A stretch of DNA of 64,000 nt from Amphibacillus marinus (lineage in GTDB: Bacteria; Bacillota; Bacilli; Bacillales; Amphibacillaceae): assembly GCF_900110345.1 (NCBI RefSeq), contig NZ_FODJ01000006.1, forward strand, positions 57,005 through 121,004, given 5' to 3'. Numbering within the stretch: the stretch's first letter is position 1; each line of letters opens with the position of its first letter. The notes under the pieces are model-generated. The model was not told where the DNA came from. It worked only from the letters and a program-made list of their open reading frames with translations, and searched no databases. Position numbers and translations under genes: made by a program. Shown here piece after piece: positions 50,714 to 58,177 of this stretch.

Positions 50714-50755
50714 CGGGAAAAAATGTTAAAAGGTGAAGATATCTAAATGATCTTT
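50685..50755. repeat. Left junction (attL-like), first copy of a 71-bp direct repeat
   Basis: Identical over 71 bp to 58107-58177. Bases 50685-50698 are sigK codons, and the rest is the element's right-hand arm plus the last codons of a recombinase gene. The sequence shifts from sigK to element within or near the ATCTTA at 50693-50698. Confidence 0.9.
50726..50755 (-). pseudogene. C-terminal tail of a destroyed large serine recombinase (copy A)
   Basis: The last nine codons and stop (K-D-H-L-D-I-F-T-F) are identical to the end of the intact recombinase at 58148. Just upstream, at 50756, the sequence changes to an IS3-type orfB, which happens to be in frame with this tail. The N-terminal remnant of the same gene lies at 54690-54890. 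Confidence 0.8.
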
Positions 50756-51268
50756 AAAAGAAAATGGCTTCCGCTTGCCCCAGCTATAATAGCCTGATGA
50801 AGAAACGCCCAGTAGATTGAGCACACTGTTAACAGAAATCTTGCGTTCCTTCGCTGTCAAACGTGTTGCTTGGTAAATAGATTCTGTTAATCGTTCAGTG
50901 TGCGGATAGCCTTTTTTAAACTATCAAGTGCATCTTTTGAATCCCTTAATTCCTTCTTTAAGCGTGCGATTTCCTTTTCAGCATCAGATCCATCATTCCC
51001 TGATCCTCTGTGATGAACAACACCATGATTAGCTTCAGAACTTCTCACCCACTTACTTAAGGCAGACTTACTCACTTTTAGATCGCTCGCGACTTGTTCA
51101 TGTGAGTTGCCTGATGAATGATAATAGTTGACAGCGTCCTGTTTGAATTCTGCACGATATTGTTTAGACATTAACCATTTCCTCCTCGTTTAGATCCTTT
51201 AATTTTATCACTAAACGAAGAATTGTTTCTTTTTCTCCTCTCCGACTTCTATTCTAGCAGCACCTGTG
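50756..51268 (-). mobile_element. IS3-family element, truncated (orfA plus start of orfB)
   Basis: Contains a complete orfA and only the first about 50 codons of orfB (frame with QATRLTAKERKISVNSVL and VSSSGYYSW). The rest of orfB and one end are missing at 50755. The upstream end lies near 51268, where a carrier-protein gene is cut. Confidence 0.75.
50887..51171 (-). CDS. IS3-family transposase OrfA
   Basis: A 94-residue transposase N-terminal subunit: HTH_Tnp_1 helix-turn-helix at about 1-50 (YRAEFKQDAVNYYHSSGNS, VASDLKVSKSALSKWVR) and a leucine-zipper-like coiled coil at 65-94. Its partner orfB is truncated, so the element cannot move on its own. Confidence 0.85.
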   Translation of the reverse strand: MSKQYRAEFKQDAVNYYHSSGNSHEQVASDLKVSKSALSKWVRSSEANHGVVHHRGSGNDGSDAEKEIARLKKELRDSKDALDSLKKAIRTLND

Positions 51269-51409
51269 TTTTAATTGAAGAATCGAGATTGAGTCGATCC
51301 CAAATTCATAGAAATCTGATTCTTCATCCACGTTATCCAACTCTACTTCAAATGATTCCGCGATAAACCTTTTCAAGTGCACTACTATCTCTTCTTTTAT
51401 ACTAACCAC
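51254..51409 (-). pseudogene. Acyl/peptidyl carrier protein, 3'-truncated by an IS end
   Basis: From GTG 51409 (or TTG 51418) the frame reads 51 residues with FIAESFEVELDNVDEESDFY and then EFGIDSISILQLKHR. GIDSI is the phosphopantetheine-attachment motif of carrier proteins (serine in D-S-I/L). After KHR the reading becomes C-C-stop at the IS3 boundary, so the last helix is lost. It begins 48 bp after the GNAT gene stop on the same strand, so both belonged to one operon, perhaps a small biosynthetic or aminoacyl-carrier pathway. Confidence 0.7.
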
Positions 51410-51456
51410 TGTTTTCAACCCCTCTACTCCATTTCCGTCTTTCTAGCAACAATGCT

Positions 51457-52278
51457 CTAGAAGAAAAAGTAATGACAAAAATATTTAGATACTTTTTCAA
51501 ACCCTAATTTCTCCGCCAACCTTTTCGAAGCCGTATTCTCCTCTGTACAATCCCAATATGGCACATTATTTATTTGCAAACATTCATTGATTAATGCATG
51601 GGCACCTTGAAAGGCATACCCCATACCCCTATGTTTTTCTTCTGTTACAACCCCTATTACCTGTGTCTCTCTATGGACAAAAGCAGAATAACAAATACTC
51701 GCTATCTCCTCCTCGTGAATAATACAATAACAAAGTCCCCCTTTTTCTAAAAATGTTTTAATTGAGCCCCAGTACAACTCTACTTCTGATACTAAAAATT
51801 CTATATTATTGATTTTTGTATTCATTAGAAAATCATGAGTAACCTTTATTACCTTACCCTCGTTAGTATAATCTCCAGGAATGTCCTTAACCGAAGCTGG
51901 CCATGTATATACAAGTTGCGTACATTTATCCAATTTACGATGTTTAAATGTTTCTTCCAACACAGGATTCCATTCATAATGCAAACCAGATATTTCAAAA
52001 AAATTAATACCAGCCTTTCTTGCGCTTGGAATAATCTCTTCATCAATAAATTGATTCAGGTAAGGAACAAATTCCGAGTTATTTACATCCCCCGCAATTA
52101 AAAATCCTTCTAAACCTTTATTCCAAATCAAAGCTGTTTGAGGCACCCGTACATTGTCCACAAATATTCTGCTCGGATTATTTAACTTGATAATTGAATT
52201 TGCTTCAGGAACACGAGCATTGCCTTTCAATAAAGGCTCTACTAATTCAAAATCTTTTTCTTCTAATTCATAAATCAT
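51457..52278 (-). CDS. GNAT family N-acetyltransferase
   Basis: A 273-residue protein. The C-terminal half (about 165-270) is a GNAT fold with the acetyl-CoA loop VVTEEKHRGMGYAFQGAHAL and the alpha-4 segment ENTASKRLAEKLGFEKV. The N-terminal half fits the two-domain GNAT_acetyltran type. The frame opens at 52293, but that ATG is inside the GGAGGTG ribosome site, so ATG 52278 is used. The substrate is unknown; a carrier protein stub follows it. Confidence 0.82.
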   Translation of the reverse strand: MIYELEEKDFELVEPLLKGNARVPEANSIIKLNNPSRIFVDNVRVPQTALIWNKGLEGFLIAGDVNNSEFVPYLNQFIDEEIIPSARKAGINFFEISGLHYEWNPVLEETFKHRKLDKCTQLVYTWPASVKDIPGDYTNEGKVIKVTHDFLMNTKINNIEFLVSEVELYWGSIKTFLEKGGLCYCIIHEEEIASICYSAFVHRETQVIGVVTEEKHRGMGYAFQGAHALINECLQINNVPYWDCTEENTASKRLAEKLGFEKVSKYFCHYFFF

Positions 52279-52374
52279 TTTAGGCACCTCCATAGGTAGA
52301 AGAAGAAATAGAAAATAGTGATACTATGTCAAGAAAATAGACACAGATTTATTCTACCGCGCTTTGCTTGGTCG

Positions 52375-52424
52375 CCATGATAAAACCGTTTAAATAAAGA
52401 TCGATTTAAACGGTTTTATCATGG
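52375..52424. repeat. Perfect 21-bp inverted repeat inside the IS
   Basis: Arms 52375-52395 and 52404-52424 are exact reverse complements around the 8-base loop AAAGATCG. It lies between the orfB end and the IS terminus. No T tail follows. Confidence 0.9.
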
Positions 52425-52428
52425 TAAA

Positions 52429-53340
52429 TCAAGCGACTGAATTTTGATACAACTTTTCAAATTCGTTAGGTGTATAATAAGCCAACGTCGAGTGAATACG
52501 CTTTGAATTGTAGAAAAACTCAATGTATTCAAATAACAGCTTCTTTGCCTGTACCCTTGTCTTAAAGGACATTTAATAGACCAATTCACGCTTAAGAATA
52601 GCGTGAAAGGATTCGATACAAGCATTGTCATGACAGTTTCCTTTTCGACTCATGCTACTAACCATTTTGTATGTGCTTACTAATCTCTGATACGCATGTG
52701 AGGCGTATTGCACACCTCTATCTGAGTGATGGATAACACCTATCCCTGGCTGTTGTCGTTTGCAAGCCATTTTCAATGCGTTTATAACCAATGTTTTGGT
52801 CATCGTTTTATCCATGGCCCAACTGACAATTTTACGCGAATATAAATCCATCACGCTCGCCAAATACAACCAGCCCTCATGTGTGGGGATATAGGTGATA
52901 TCCGTTACCCAAGCTTCGTTTGGTTTACTTACTTTGAATTGGCGATCCAAAACGTTCTCATACACAGGTAGCTGGTGTTTGGCATGGGTTATCGCCTTGT
53001 ATTTTTTGACCGTACAGGACTTCCATTGGTTTTTTGTCATAATACGAGATACTGTCCGTTCACTCACCTTAATGCCTCTTCTTTTTAAGGTTTTAGCAAT
53101 TTTTATGCTTTCATAGCGTTGCTTGAATTCTAAGTGCGTTTGTAGAATTTTTCGTGCTAACTTTTCATGCGTTTCTTGTCGATCACTTTTTGGTCGGCCA
53201 ATCCATTTAAAGTAACCACTTTTCGACACTCCCAAAACGCTACACATCTTCTCCACTCGATACTGGGAGCGGTGTTCATGCATAAATGCATATTTTACCG
53301 AGGGCTTTTCGCGAAGAAGTGCATCGCCTTTTTTAGGATG
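52429..53340 (-). pseudogene. IS3-family transposase OrfB with in-frame stop
   Basis: An rve/DDE integrase. D-D-E region marks are WVTDITYIP, HHSDRGVQY and NDACIESFH-like NDNACIESFHAIL. An ochre codon at 52573-52575 follows KRELVY. The same frame then continues with KTRVQAKKLLFEYIEFFYNS and ends at 52429, as intact relatives do. Expression normally needs a -1 frameshift at AAAAAAG (53334-53328), which is present. Confidence 0.85.
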
Positions 53341-53563
53341 TCATTTTCCTCCTTGAGATCACGCATTTCCTTCTGAAGTGCTCTAAGTTCAGCTGCTTCT
53401 GATGAGTAAGACTTCACAGCCTTTATATCAGCTTTTTCACCCAACCATGCACTGTATTCACGTTCACCCCAAGTTCTCTTGCCACCTGAGCAACAGACTT
53501 ATTGTGTTCATGGATATACTTAACGGTTTCCATTTTAAATGCTTCCTCAAATTGTCTTGCCAT
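53295..53563 (-). pseudogene. IS3-family transposase OrfA with a one-base deletion
   Basis: Begins MARQFEEAFKMETVKYIHEH with an HTH typical of IS3 OrfA. At 53433-53437 only five A (minus strand) are present, so the frame runs into TAA after GWVKK. One more A would restore ADIKAVKSYSSEAAELRALQ and the leucine-zipper end. Together with the orfB stop, this copy is inactive. Confidence 0.8.
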
Positions 53564-53618
53564 GTAGAAACTCCTCTTTACTTTTTATAGTTTTATTATA
53601 ACAATCTGTGTCTACTTT

Positions 53619-53960
53619 TTAGTCTAGCATCAGTATTTGCTTTAATCTCCTTGTATTCAATTGAAAAGGTCTTGGTTGGGATAACCCCTCAGCTATTCGA
53701 ACAGAAACTTTGTCGGCTTCTTCAGTTTCTTTATCCACATCACTTGACGAATAATATTTATCTAATTCTTCTCCAATTTCTTCATATGTTTTGTTTCCTT
53801 TAACCTCTTCTTCTGAAAGACTAATAAGGTATTCTGAGGGTTTCAGTCCATCCGTTTTTTGTAAACCAAAACTGGTATTCCATAATTCTCTTTTATACTT
53901 TTCAGAGTACTTATAGTCAACTTCTTCATATGGTCTATCTTCTCCAAACATTCTCATCAC
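53619..53960 (-). pseudogene. N-terminal fragment of a Fic-type protein, truncated by the IS
   Basis: A 113-codon frame. It contains KYSEKYKRELWNTSFGLQKT, GNKTYEEIGEELDKYY and ADKVSVRIAEGLSQP, a series I associate with the region in front of a Fic domain in Firmicute Fic proteins with a VbhA-like antitoxin segment. The last codons (M-L-D-stop) come from the IS end at 53632, so the catalytic HxFx(D/E)GN part is gone. Fic identity is tentative; truncation is clear. Confidence 0.5.
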
Positions 53961-54167
53961 CTCTCTTCTATTATACCATAAACAGCATTAGCTTTTTCCC
54001 ATTTTCAATTTAAACATCACTCCTCATTTATTGAGTTATTTCATCTCTTATCACCTATTCTCGACCTTCTAGCATACGATCGTAAGCGTCAAATAAACCA
54101 AACATATGAAACCTGAACGCATCATGAGATAATCGTTTTAGATTAAAAATGATGCAGGAGGTTCTTA

Positions 54168-54488
54168 ATGTCAAAGAAACATAACCTATGGCAAGCGCGT
54201 CTTGAATCGTGCTATGAAAGTAAATAAAGTATGGCGGCGTGGAGTCGACAGGAAAACGTCCAGATCCACCAAATGTATTACTGGAAGAGAAAACTTAAGC
54301 AACAAGTTGAGGCAGATCATGAACAACCCATTGATTGGCTATCATACGCGCAAATAGCCCATCCATTATCGACAGATCAAGCGGCGATCGTCATGCATGT
54401 TGACCAATTGTCTATCCATATTTACCTCCATGTCGATCGTGAATTATTAGCGAATGCTATTCATCTCATGAAGGATAGCTCGTACTAG
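54168..54488 (+). pseudogene. IS66-family TnpA with in-frame stop
   Basis: The frame opens MSKKHNLWQARLESCYESK, meets TAA at 54225-54227, and continues in frame with SMAAWSRQENVQIHQMYYWK to the stop at 54488. This is the HTH accessory protein of IS66 elements, about 106 codons in total, broken by a single ochre codon. Confidence 0.8.
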
Positions 54489-54680
54489 CGAATTTTAACC
54501 GTGCCTACTTAGCGTGTGGGGTAACGAACCTTCGGAAATCCATTGACGAACTCGTCGTGATTGTCAAGGAATCTTTTGAGCTCGACCCATTTCCGCCTAC
54601 GCTATTCGTTTTCTGTAATCGACAACGGGATAAAAAGATTATCTCATTTGGAGGCTGTGTTGCATACGTGTGTAGTATTT
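54482..54680 (+). pseudogene. IS66-family TnpB, 3'-truncated
   Basis: The frame reads FNRAYLACGVTNLRKSIDEL and FELDPFPPTLFVFCNRQRDK, the signature of IS66 Orf2, then drifts into unrelated sequence after about residue 60. The expected start codon position reads GTA. The normal protein is about 115 residues. Confidence 0.78.
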
Positions 54681-54689
54681 GACACTTAC

Positions 54690-54890
54690 GTTATTAAACC
54701 CGCTTTTACATCATCTCTTAATTTTGTCAATGCCAGACGGTCAATAAAATCCTCCTGAATAACCGTCGTGTATGTAATCAAGTATTTCGTTCGTTGCTGC
54801 CTTTTCTTTGCACAGAGCTATTTGATCTTGGACACTGTAGCCCTTTTTCGCCTGTTCGTCTGAACTCACTCTGACATAGATGGCTTTCAT
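54690..54890 (-). pseudogene. N-terminal remnant of a large serine recombinase (copy A)
   Basis: From ATG 54890 the reading KAIYVRVSSDEQAKKGYS (catalytic serine region) matches the intact recombinase almost exactly. One extra A after GYSGG shifts the frame; beyond it DRLALTKLRDDVK still matches. Homology ends at 54690 against the IS66 remnant. With the tail at 50726-50755 this shows a gene whose middle was replaced by insertions. Confidence 0.85.
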
Positions 54891-55017
54891 GCAAGCCGCT
54901 CTCCTTATAGATGGTATATAAATACTCATAACAAGCACGCTTAGTTATGTCATTTAATTTGGTGGTCTTTGCATATACTTCATCCCCTTGGTAGAGCATA
55001 TGCAATAGCCGCTTGTC
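54690..55017. repeat. Recombinase 5' region repeat, copy A
   Basis: Closely matches 59449-59784, covering the first about 65 codons of the recombinase and about 125 bp upstream. It shows that both recombinases came from the same kind of element. Confidence 0.85.
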
Positions 55018-55325
55018 TACTTGATCAATTTTAGCTAAGAGCAGGTATAAGTATTAACACTACAATTGAATATCTTTAACACAATTTAAGCATTTTTGCC
55101 GAATTTTGCGATTGCCTAGGAAATAGTTTTTAATTAATTGCATAGTTGCCTATCTACTTTTAAATACGAATATTAACAGAAGGATAATTACTTAGCCTGA
55201 CAACTGACTTGCTTTTTCCAGCTTCAGAAATAATAAATTTGACAGCACTTGCGTGTTAGGATGAAATGCACCGCTGCAACAGGTCCTCTTCTTCTGTTAT
55301 TAAGAGATTACTTATTATTGTTGAA
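55018..55325. other. Gene-free stretch between recombinase remnant A and the Fic gene
   Basis: About 300 bp, AT-rich, no supported gene, tRNA or palindrome of note. Confidence 0.5.
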
Positions 55326-55354
55326 TTGAACTTATTTTAATTTAGTTTTATAAT
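55326..55354 (+). promoter_or_regulatory. Sigma-A promoter of the Fic gene
   Basis: TTGAAC (55326-55331), exactly 17 bp, TATAAT (55349-55354), 37 bp before the start codon. Confidence 0.8.
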
Positions 55355-55391
55355 TTAGGTAGATATCTACAAGCGAACTGAGGGATAGTTA

Positions 55392-55982
55392 ATGGATCAA
55401 ATTAGCGAAGAATATTTATCAAAGCAACGAGCTTTGGAACTTTGGGACTCTGGTTATATTAATAAAATTGAAGCGGGTACGACAAAGGGGTTAAAAGAAA
55501 TACACCGTTATCTATTCTCTGGCTTGGAGGGTTATAATGCTGGAGAAATACGTGAAGTAAATATTTCAAAAGATGATTTTCTCTTTGCGCCTGCGTTGTA
55601 TTTGCAAGAAACTTTAGAAACAGTTGAAAAGCTACCTGAAAATACTTTCACTGAAATTATAACGAAATATGCGGAGATGAACGTTGCTCACCCATTTCTC
55701 GAAGGAAACGGAAGGGCAACACGTATTTGGCTAGATCAGATACTGCGAAAACAATTAAAACTTTGTATAGACTGGCAACAGATAAGCAAGTACGATTATC
55801 TTAATTACATGAAACATAGCAAGAATAATACAAAAAATATAGAACAATTGTTGAAACAAGCTCTAACCGATCAAAGTTATGATCGCGTGTTGTATATGAA
55901 AGGGATTGATAAATCCTTTGAATATGAAGATTTATCAGCTTATCAGACTGTACGTATTGACGCGGAACTTAATAATAAATAG
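55392..55982 (+). CDS. Fic family protein (adenylyltransferase or toxin-like)
   Basis: A 196-residue protein with a complete Fic active-site motif HPFLEGNGRATR (H100-R111), matching HxFx(D/E)GNGRxxR. Fic enzymes transfer AMP or related groups from nucleotides to hydroxyl side chains of target proteins; many are toxin modules. I see no clear inhibitory helix motif (S/T)xxxE(G/N) at either end, so it may rely on a separate antitoxin, and none is encoded next to it. It has its own promoter and ends at a strong bidirectional terminator. Confidence 0.85.
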   Translation: MDQISEEYLSKQRALELWDSGYINKIEAGTTKGLKEIHRYLFSGLEGYNAGEIREVNISKDDFLFAPALYLQETLETVEKLPENTFTEIITKYAEMNVAHPFLEGNGRATRIWLDQILRKQLKLCIDWQQISKYDYLNYMKHSKNNTKNIEQLLKQALTDQSYDRVLYMKGIDKSFEYEDLSAYQTVRIDAELNNK

Positions 55983-56001
55983 TTGACAAAAAGACCAGGC
56001 T

Positions 56002-56064
56002 AAAAAAGCACATGCAGTGACCACCTAACTTTAGAATCGTTAGCGTCTCTTCATGTGCTTTTTT
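56002..56064. terminator. Bidirectional terminator between the Fic gene and the chemotaxis gene
   Basis: AAAAAAGCACATG (56002-56014) pairs with CATGTGCTTTTTT (56052-56064). It serves both converging genes. The 37-base loop is unusually long. Confidence 0.75.
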
Positions 56065-56088
56065 ATTAATTAGCGTACTCTATAATCC

Positions 56089-57792
56089 TTAAACCTGAAA
56101 CTTTGCTACAACCTGTTCTAACTGGTTAGCCAATTTTGACAATTGACTGGAGTTATCGGAAACCTCCTGCATTGAACTACTAATTTCCTCTACAGAAGCT
56201 GCGGATTGCTCAACGCCAGCTGCTGATTCTTCTGAGATAGAAGCAATATTTTCAATTCCATTACTCATTGACTCACTATTATCTCTGATAGTTGTTAAAT
56301 TATCTGAAATGTTTCTTACTTCTGTAGCCAATCCATCTAAGCCATTACTAATGTTACCGAAAATTGTCCCCGTTTGGGCAACCTGATTCATACCTGTTTC
56401 AACCTCTTGATAGCCACCTTGTAACGAAGTAGCCACCTGATCTGTTTCTTGTTGAACATTAGCCACAATGCTGGTGATATCTGTTACCGAATTTGCTACT
56501 TGCTCAGCTAATTTTCTTACTTCATCCGCAACGACGGCAAAGCCACGACCATTTTCACCAGCACGTGCTGCTTCAATGGCAGCATTTAAGGCGAGTAAAT
56601 TTGTTTGCTCAGCCACATCACTAATCACATTAACCAGTTTAGTAATTTGATTTGATTGCTCTTATAGCCCTTTAACTTGCGAGACAGAATTTGAAACCAC
56701 ATCATAAATTTTACCCATTTGTTTTATTGACGTTTCCATTTCATTTCTTCCGGTTGTGGCAAGCTTAATCATTTCTTGAGTAGAGTGATAAAGCACCTCG
56801 CCTTTGCCATTTGCTTCAGTAATTTGCTGATTAAATTCATGCATTGAATTGGCAATTTCACTTGTAGTGGTAGCTTGGGTCTCTGCACCTTGAGATAATT
56901 CCTCCATCGTCACTGAAATTTGGTCTCCAGCTTCTTTAACTTGTCCCGATGCTTCCGTTAATTGCTGACTTTGCATCGCCACAGTATTAGAGACACCTTG
57001 AATCTCACCAACAATATCAGCTAGGCTTGACTGCATACTGTTCATCGCCTGAATTAAATCAGCCAGCTCATCCTTTGTTTTACTGACCATTGGTTCTTGC
57101 TTTAAGTCACCACTTGCAATTAAAGTCATCCGATCCCTAATTGCTTTAATTGGTTTCGTAATCATTTGAGCAACAATTAAGGCAATTGCAATTGCTGAGA
57201 TGAGTAAACTAACCGACACAATTAGACCCACAAGATTACTTGCTTCATTCTGTGAAAGCAAACTATCACCAGACTCAATAATAAGATCTTCACGATAATC
57301 AATTTGCTCTTTAAAATCACTCATTAACTTATTAGCAACTGGCTCTGCTACCTCTTGCAGATACCTAGCAGCTTCGTCTTGATTACCTAATTGATAAACA
57401 TAAAAAACATTTTGTTCAACCATATTGCGCCAATTTCCAATTAATTCAATTAAAGGGCCAAGCTCTTCAGAATCTAGATCAACAGTTGCTTCATCTTGAA
57501 TTTTTTGGCTTTCGCTGGTTAAGACATTAAATGCTTCAATATAAGTTTCATCCCCATACAAAACATAAGCTCTTGCTAAACCAATTCGTTCAGCAATGTT
57601 ATTACCAAGTTTTTCATTAATAATTAATAAGGGTAACTGAGAATTAGTAATATTTATTGTTTCCTCTTGTATTTTCCAAGATGAATAAAAATTCCATCCG
57701 CTGTAACCAAACAGTAAAAGAACTAATACCATAAATCCTAATAATATTTTTAATCTCAAAGATTTAAATTGGATCTGTTTAAATTTCTTCAC
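56089..57792 (-). pseudogene. Methyl-accepting chemotaxis protein with one in-frame stop
   Basis: From GTG 57792 (ribosome site AAGGGGAG): a membrane helix at about 14-34, a four-helix periplasmic-type sensor, a second membrane helix near 190-215, HAMP, and the long signalling coiled coil. The hairpin tip [19 protein letters not shown] is intact. A single TAA at 56662-56664, after QVKGL, splits it; the following [16 protein letters not shown] is in the correct frame. Otherwise full length (567 codons), so a recent nonsense change, readthrough or a sequencing error are all possible. Confidence 0.85.
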
Positions 57793-58083
57793 GTCTTTCT
57801 CCCCTTTTTCTAAGTATTCATACACTATATAAATCGACAAATTGTGATAAATATGAATTGAAAAAGCGGTGTTATTAATGAAATGAATCAATAATGATCT
57901 TTTCATGACAAAGGAATCTATCCTTTGTGCCTATACTTTCTATACAAATAGGGTTAAAAAGTCATGTTAGCAAACCTAATCTTAGCGTTTAAAACACTTG
58001 CTACCATTCAAAAGACACTGTAAAATTAGCGTATTGAATCATAAACGCATTGCTTAAAGTTGCTTGATTATATATGTAAAAAA

Positions 58084-58141
58084 TTCCCGCTACAGTCTTG
58101 ACTTTAAGAACGAGATCTTAAAGTCAATAGTGTAGCGGGAA
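58084..58141. other. attP-like inverted repeat, also a possible terminator of the recombinase gene
   Basis: Arms 58084-58108 and 58117-58141 are inverted repeats (23 of 25 positions pair) around AACGAGAT. The centre and right arm equal the sigK/element junction at 50685-50719; the left arm has no counterpart there. This is the shape of a complete attP of a large serine recombinase. On the minus strand it is also followed by TTTTTT, so it could double as the terminator of the recombinase gene. Confidence 0.7.
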
Positions 58142-58177
58142 AAAATGTTAAAAGGTGAAGATATCTAAATGATCTTT
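58107..58177. repeat. Second copy of the 71-bp junction repeat
   Basis: Identical to 50685-50755. Here the sequence continues into the full recombinase gene instead of the IS3 remnant. Confidence 0.9.

Larger units (their letters stand above)
52319..53632 (-). mobile_element. IS3-family (IS150-like) insertion sequence, decayed
   Basis: Both ends read inward as imperfect inverted repeats sharing TGAT-CTA and TAGACACAGATT (52319-52351 and 53600-53632). The 1.3-kb body holds orfA with a one-base deletion and orfB with a premature TAA. No flanking target duplication is evident. Its right end cuts a Fic-like gene, and that gene's remainder is not on the other side, so a deletion followed insertion. 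Confidence 0.85.
54080..54689 (+). mobile_element. IS66-family element remnant
   Basis: Starts near GTAAGCGTC (about 54080), a typical IS66 terminus, and carries tnpA and the first part of tnpB on the plus strand. The end of tnpB and the whole DDE gene tnpC are missing. The homology stops where the recombinase remnant begins. Confidence 0.7.

Noticed and set aside
57908..57928. ACAAAGGA/TCCTTTGT palindrome upstream of the chemotaxis gene
   Set aside because: Short stem without T tail or clear promoter relation; too weak to call an operator or terminator.
58084..58141. Reading the inverted repeat solely as an intrinsic terminator
   Set aside because: It does have a T tail on the minus strand, but its centre and right arm equal the sigK junction including sigK codons, which a plain terminator would not explain; both roles may coexist.
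58084..58141. Transposon terminal inverted repeats
   Set aside because: The arms are only 8 bp apart with nothing between them, and one arm equals an attL flank.
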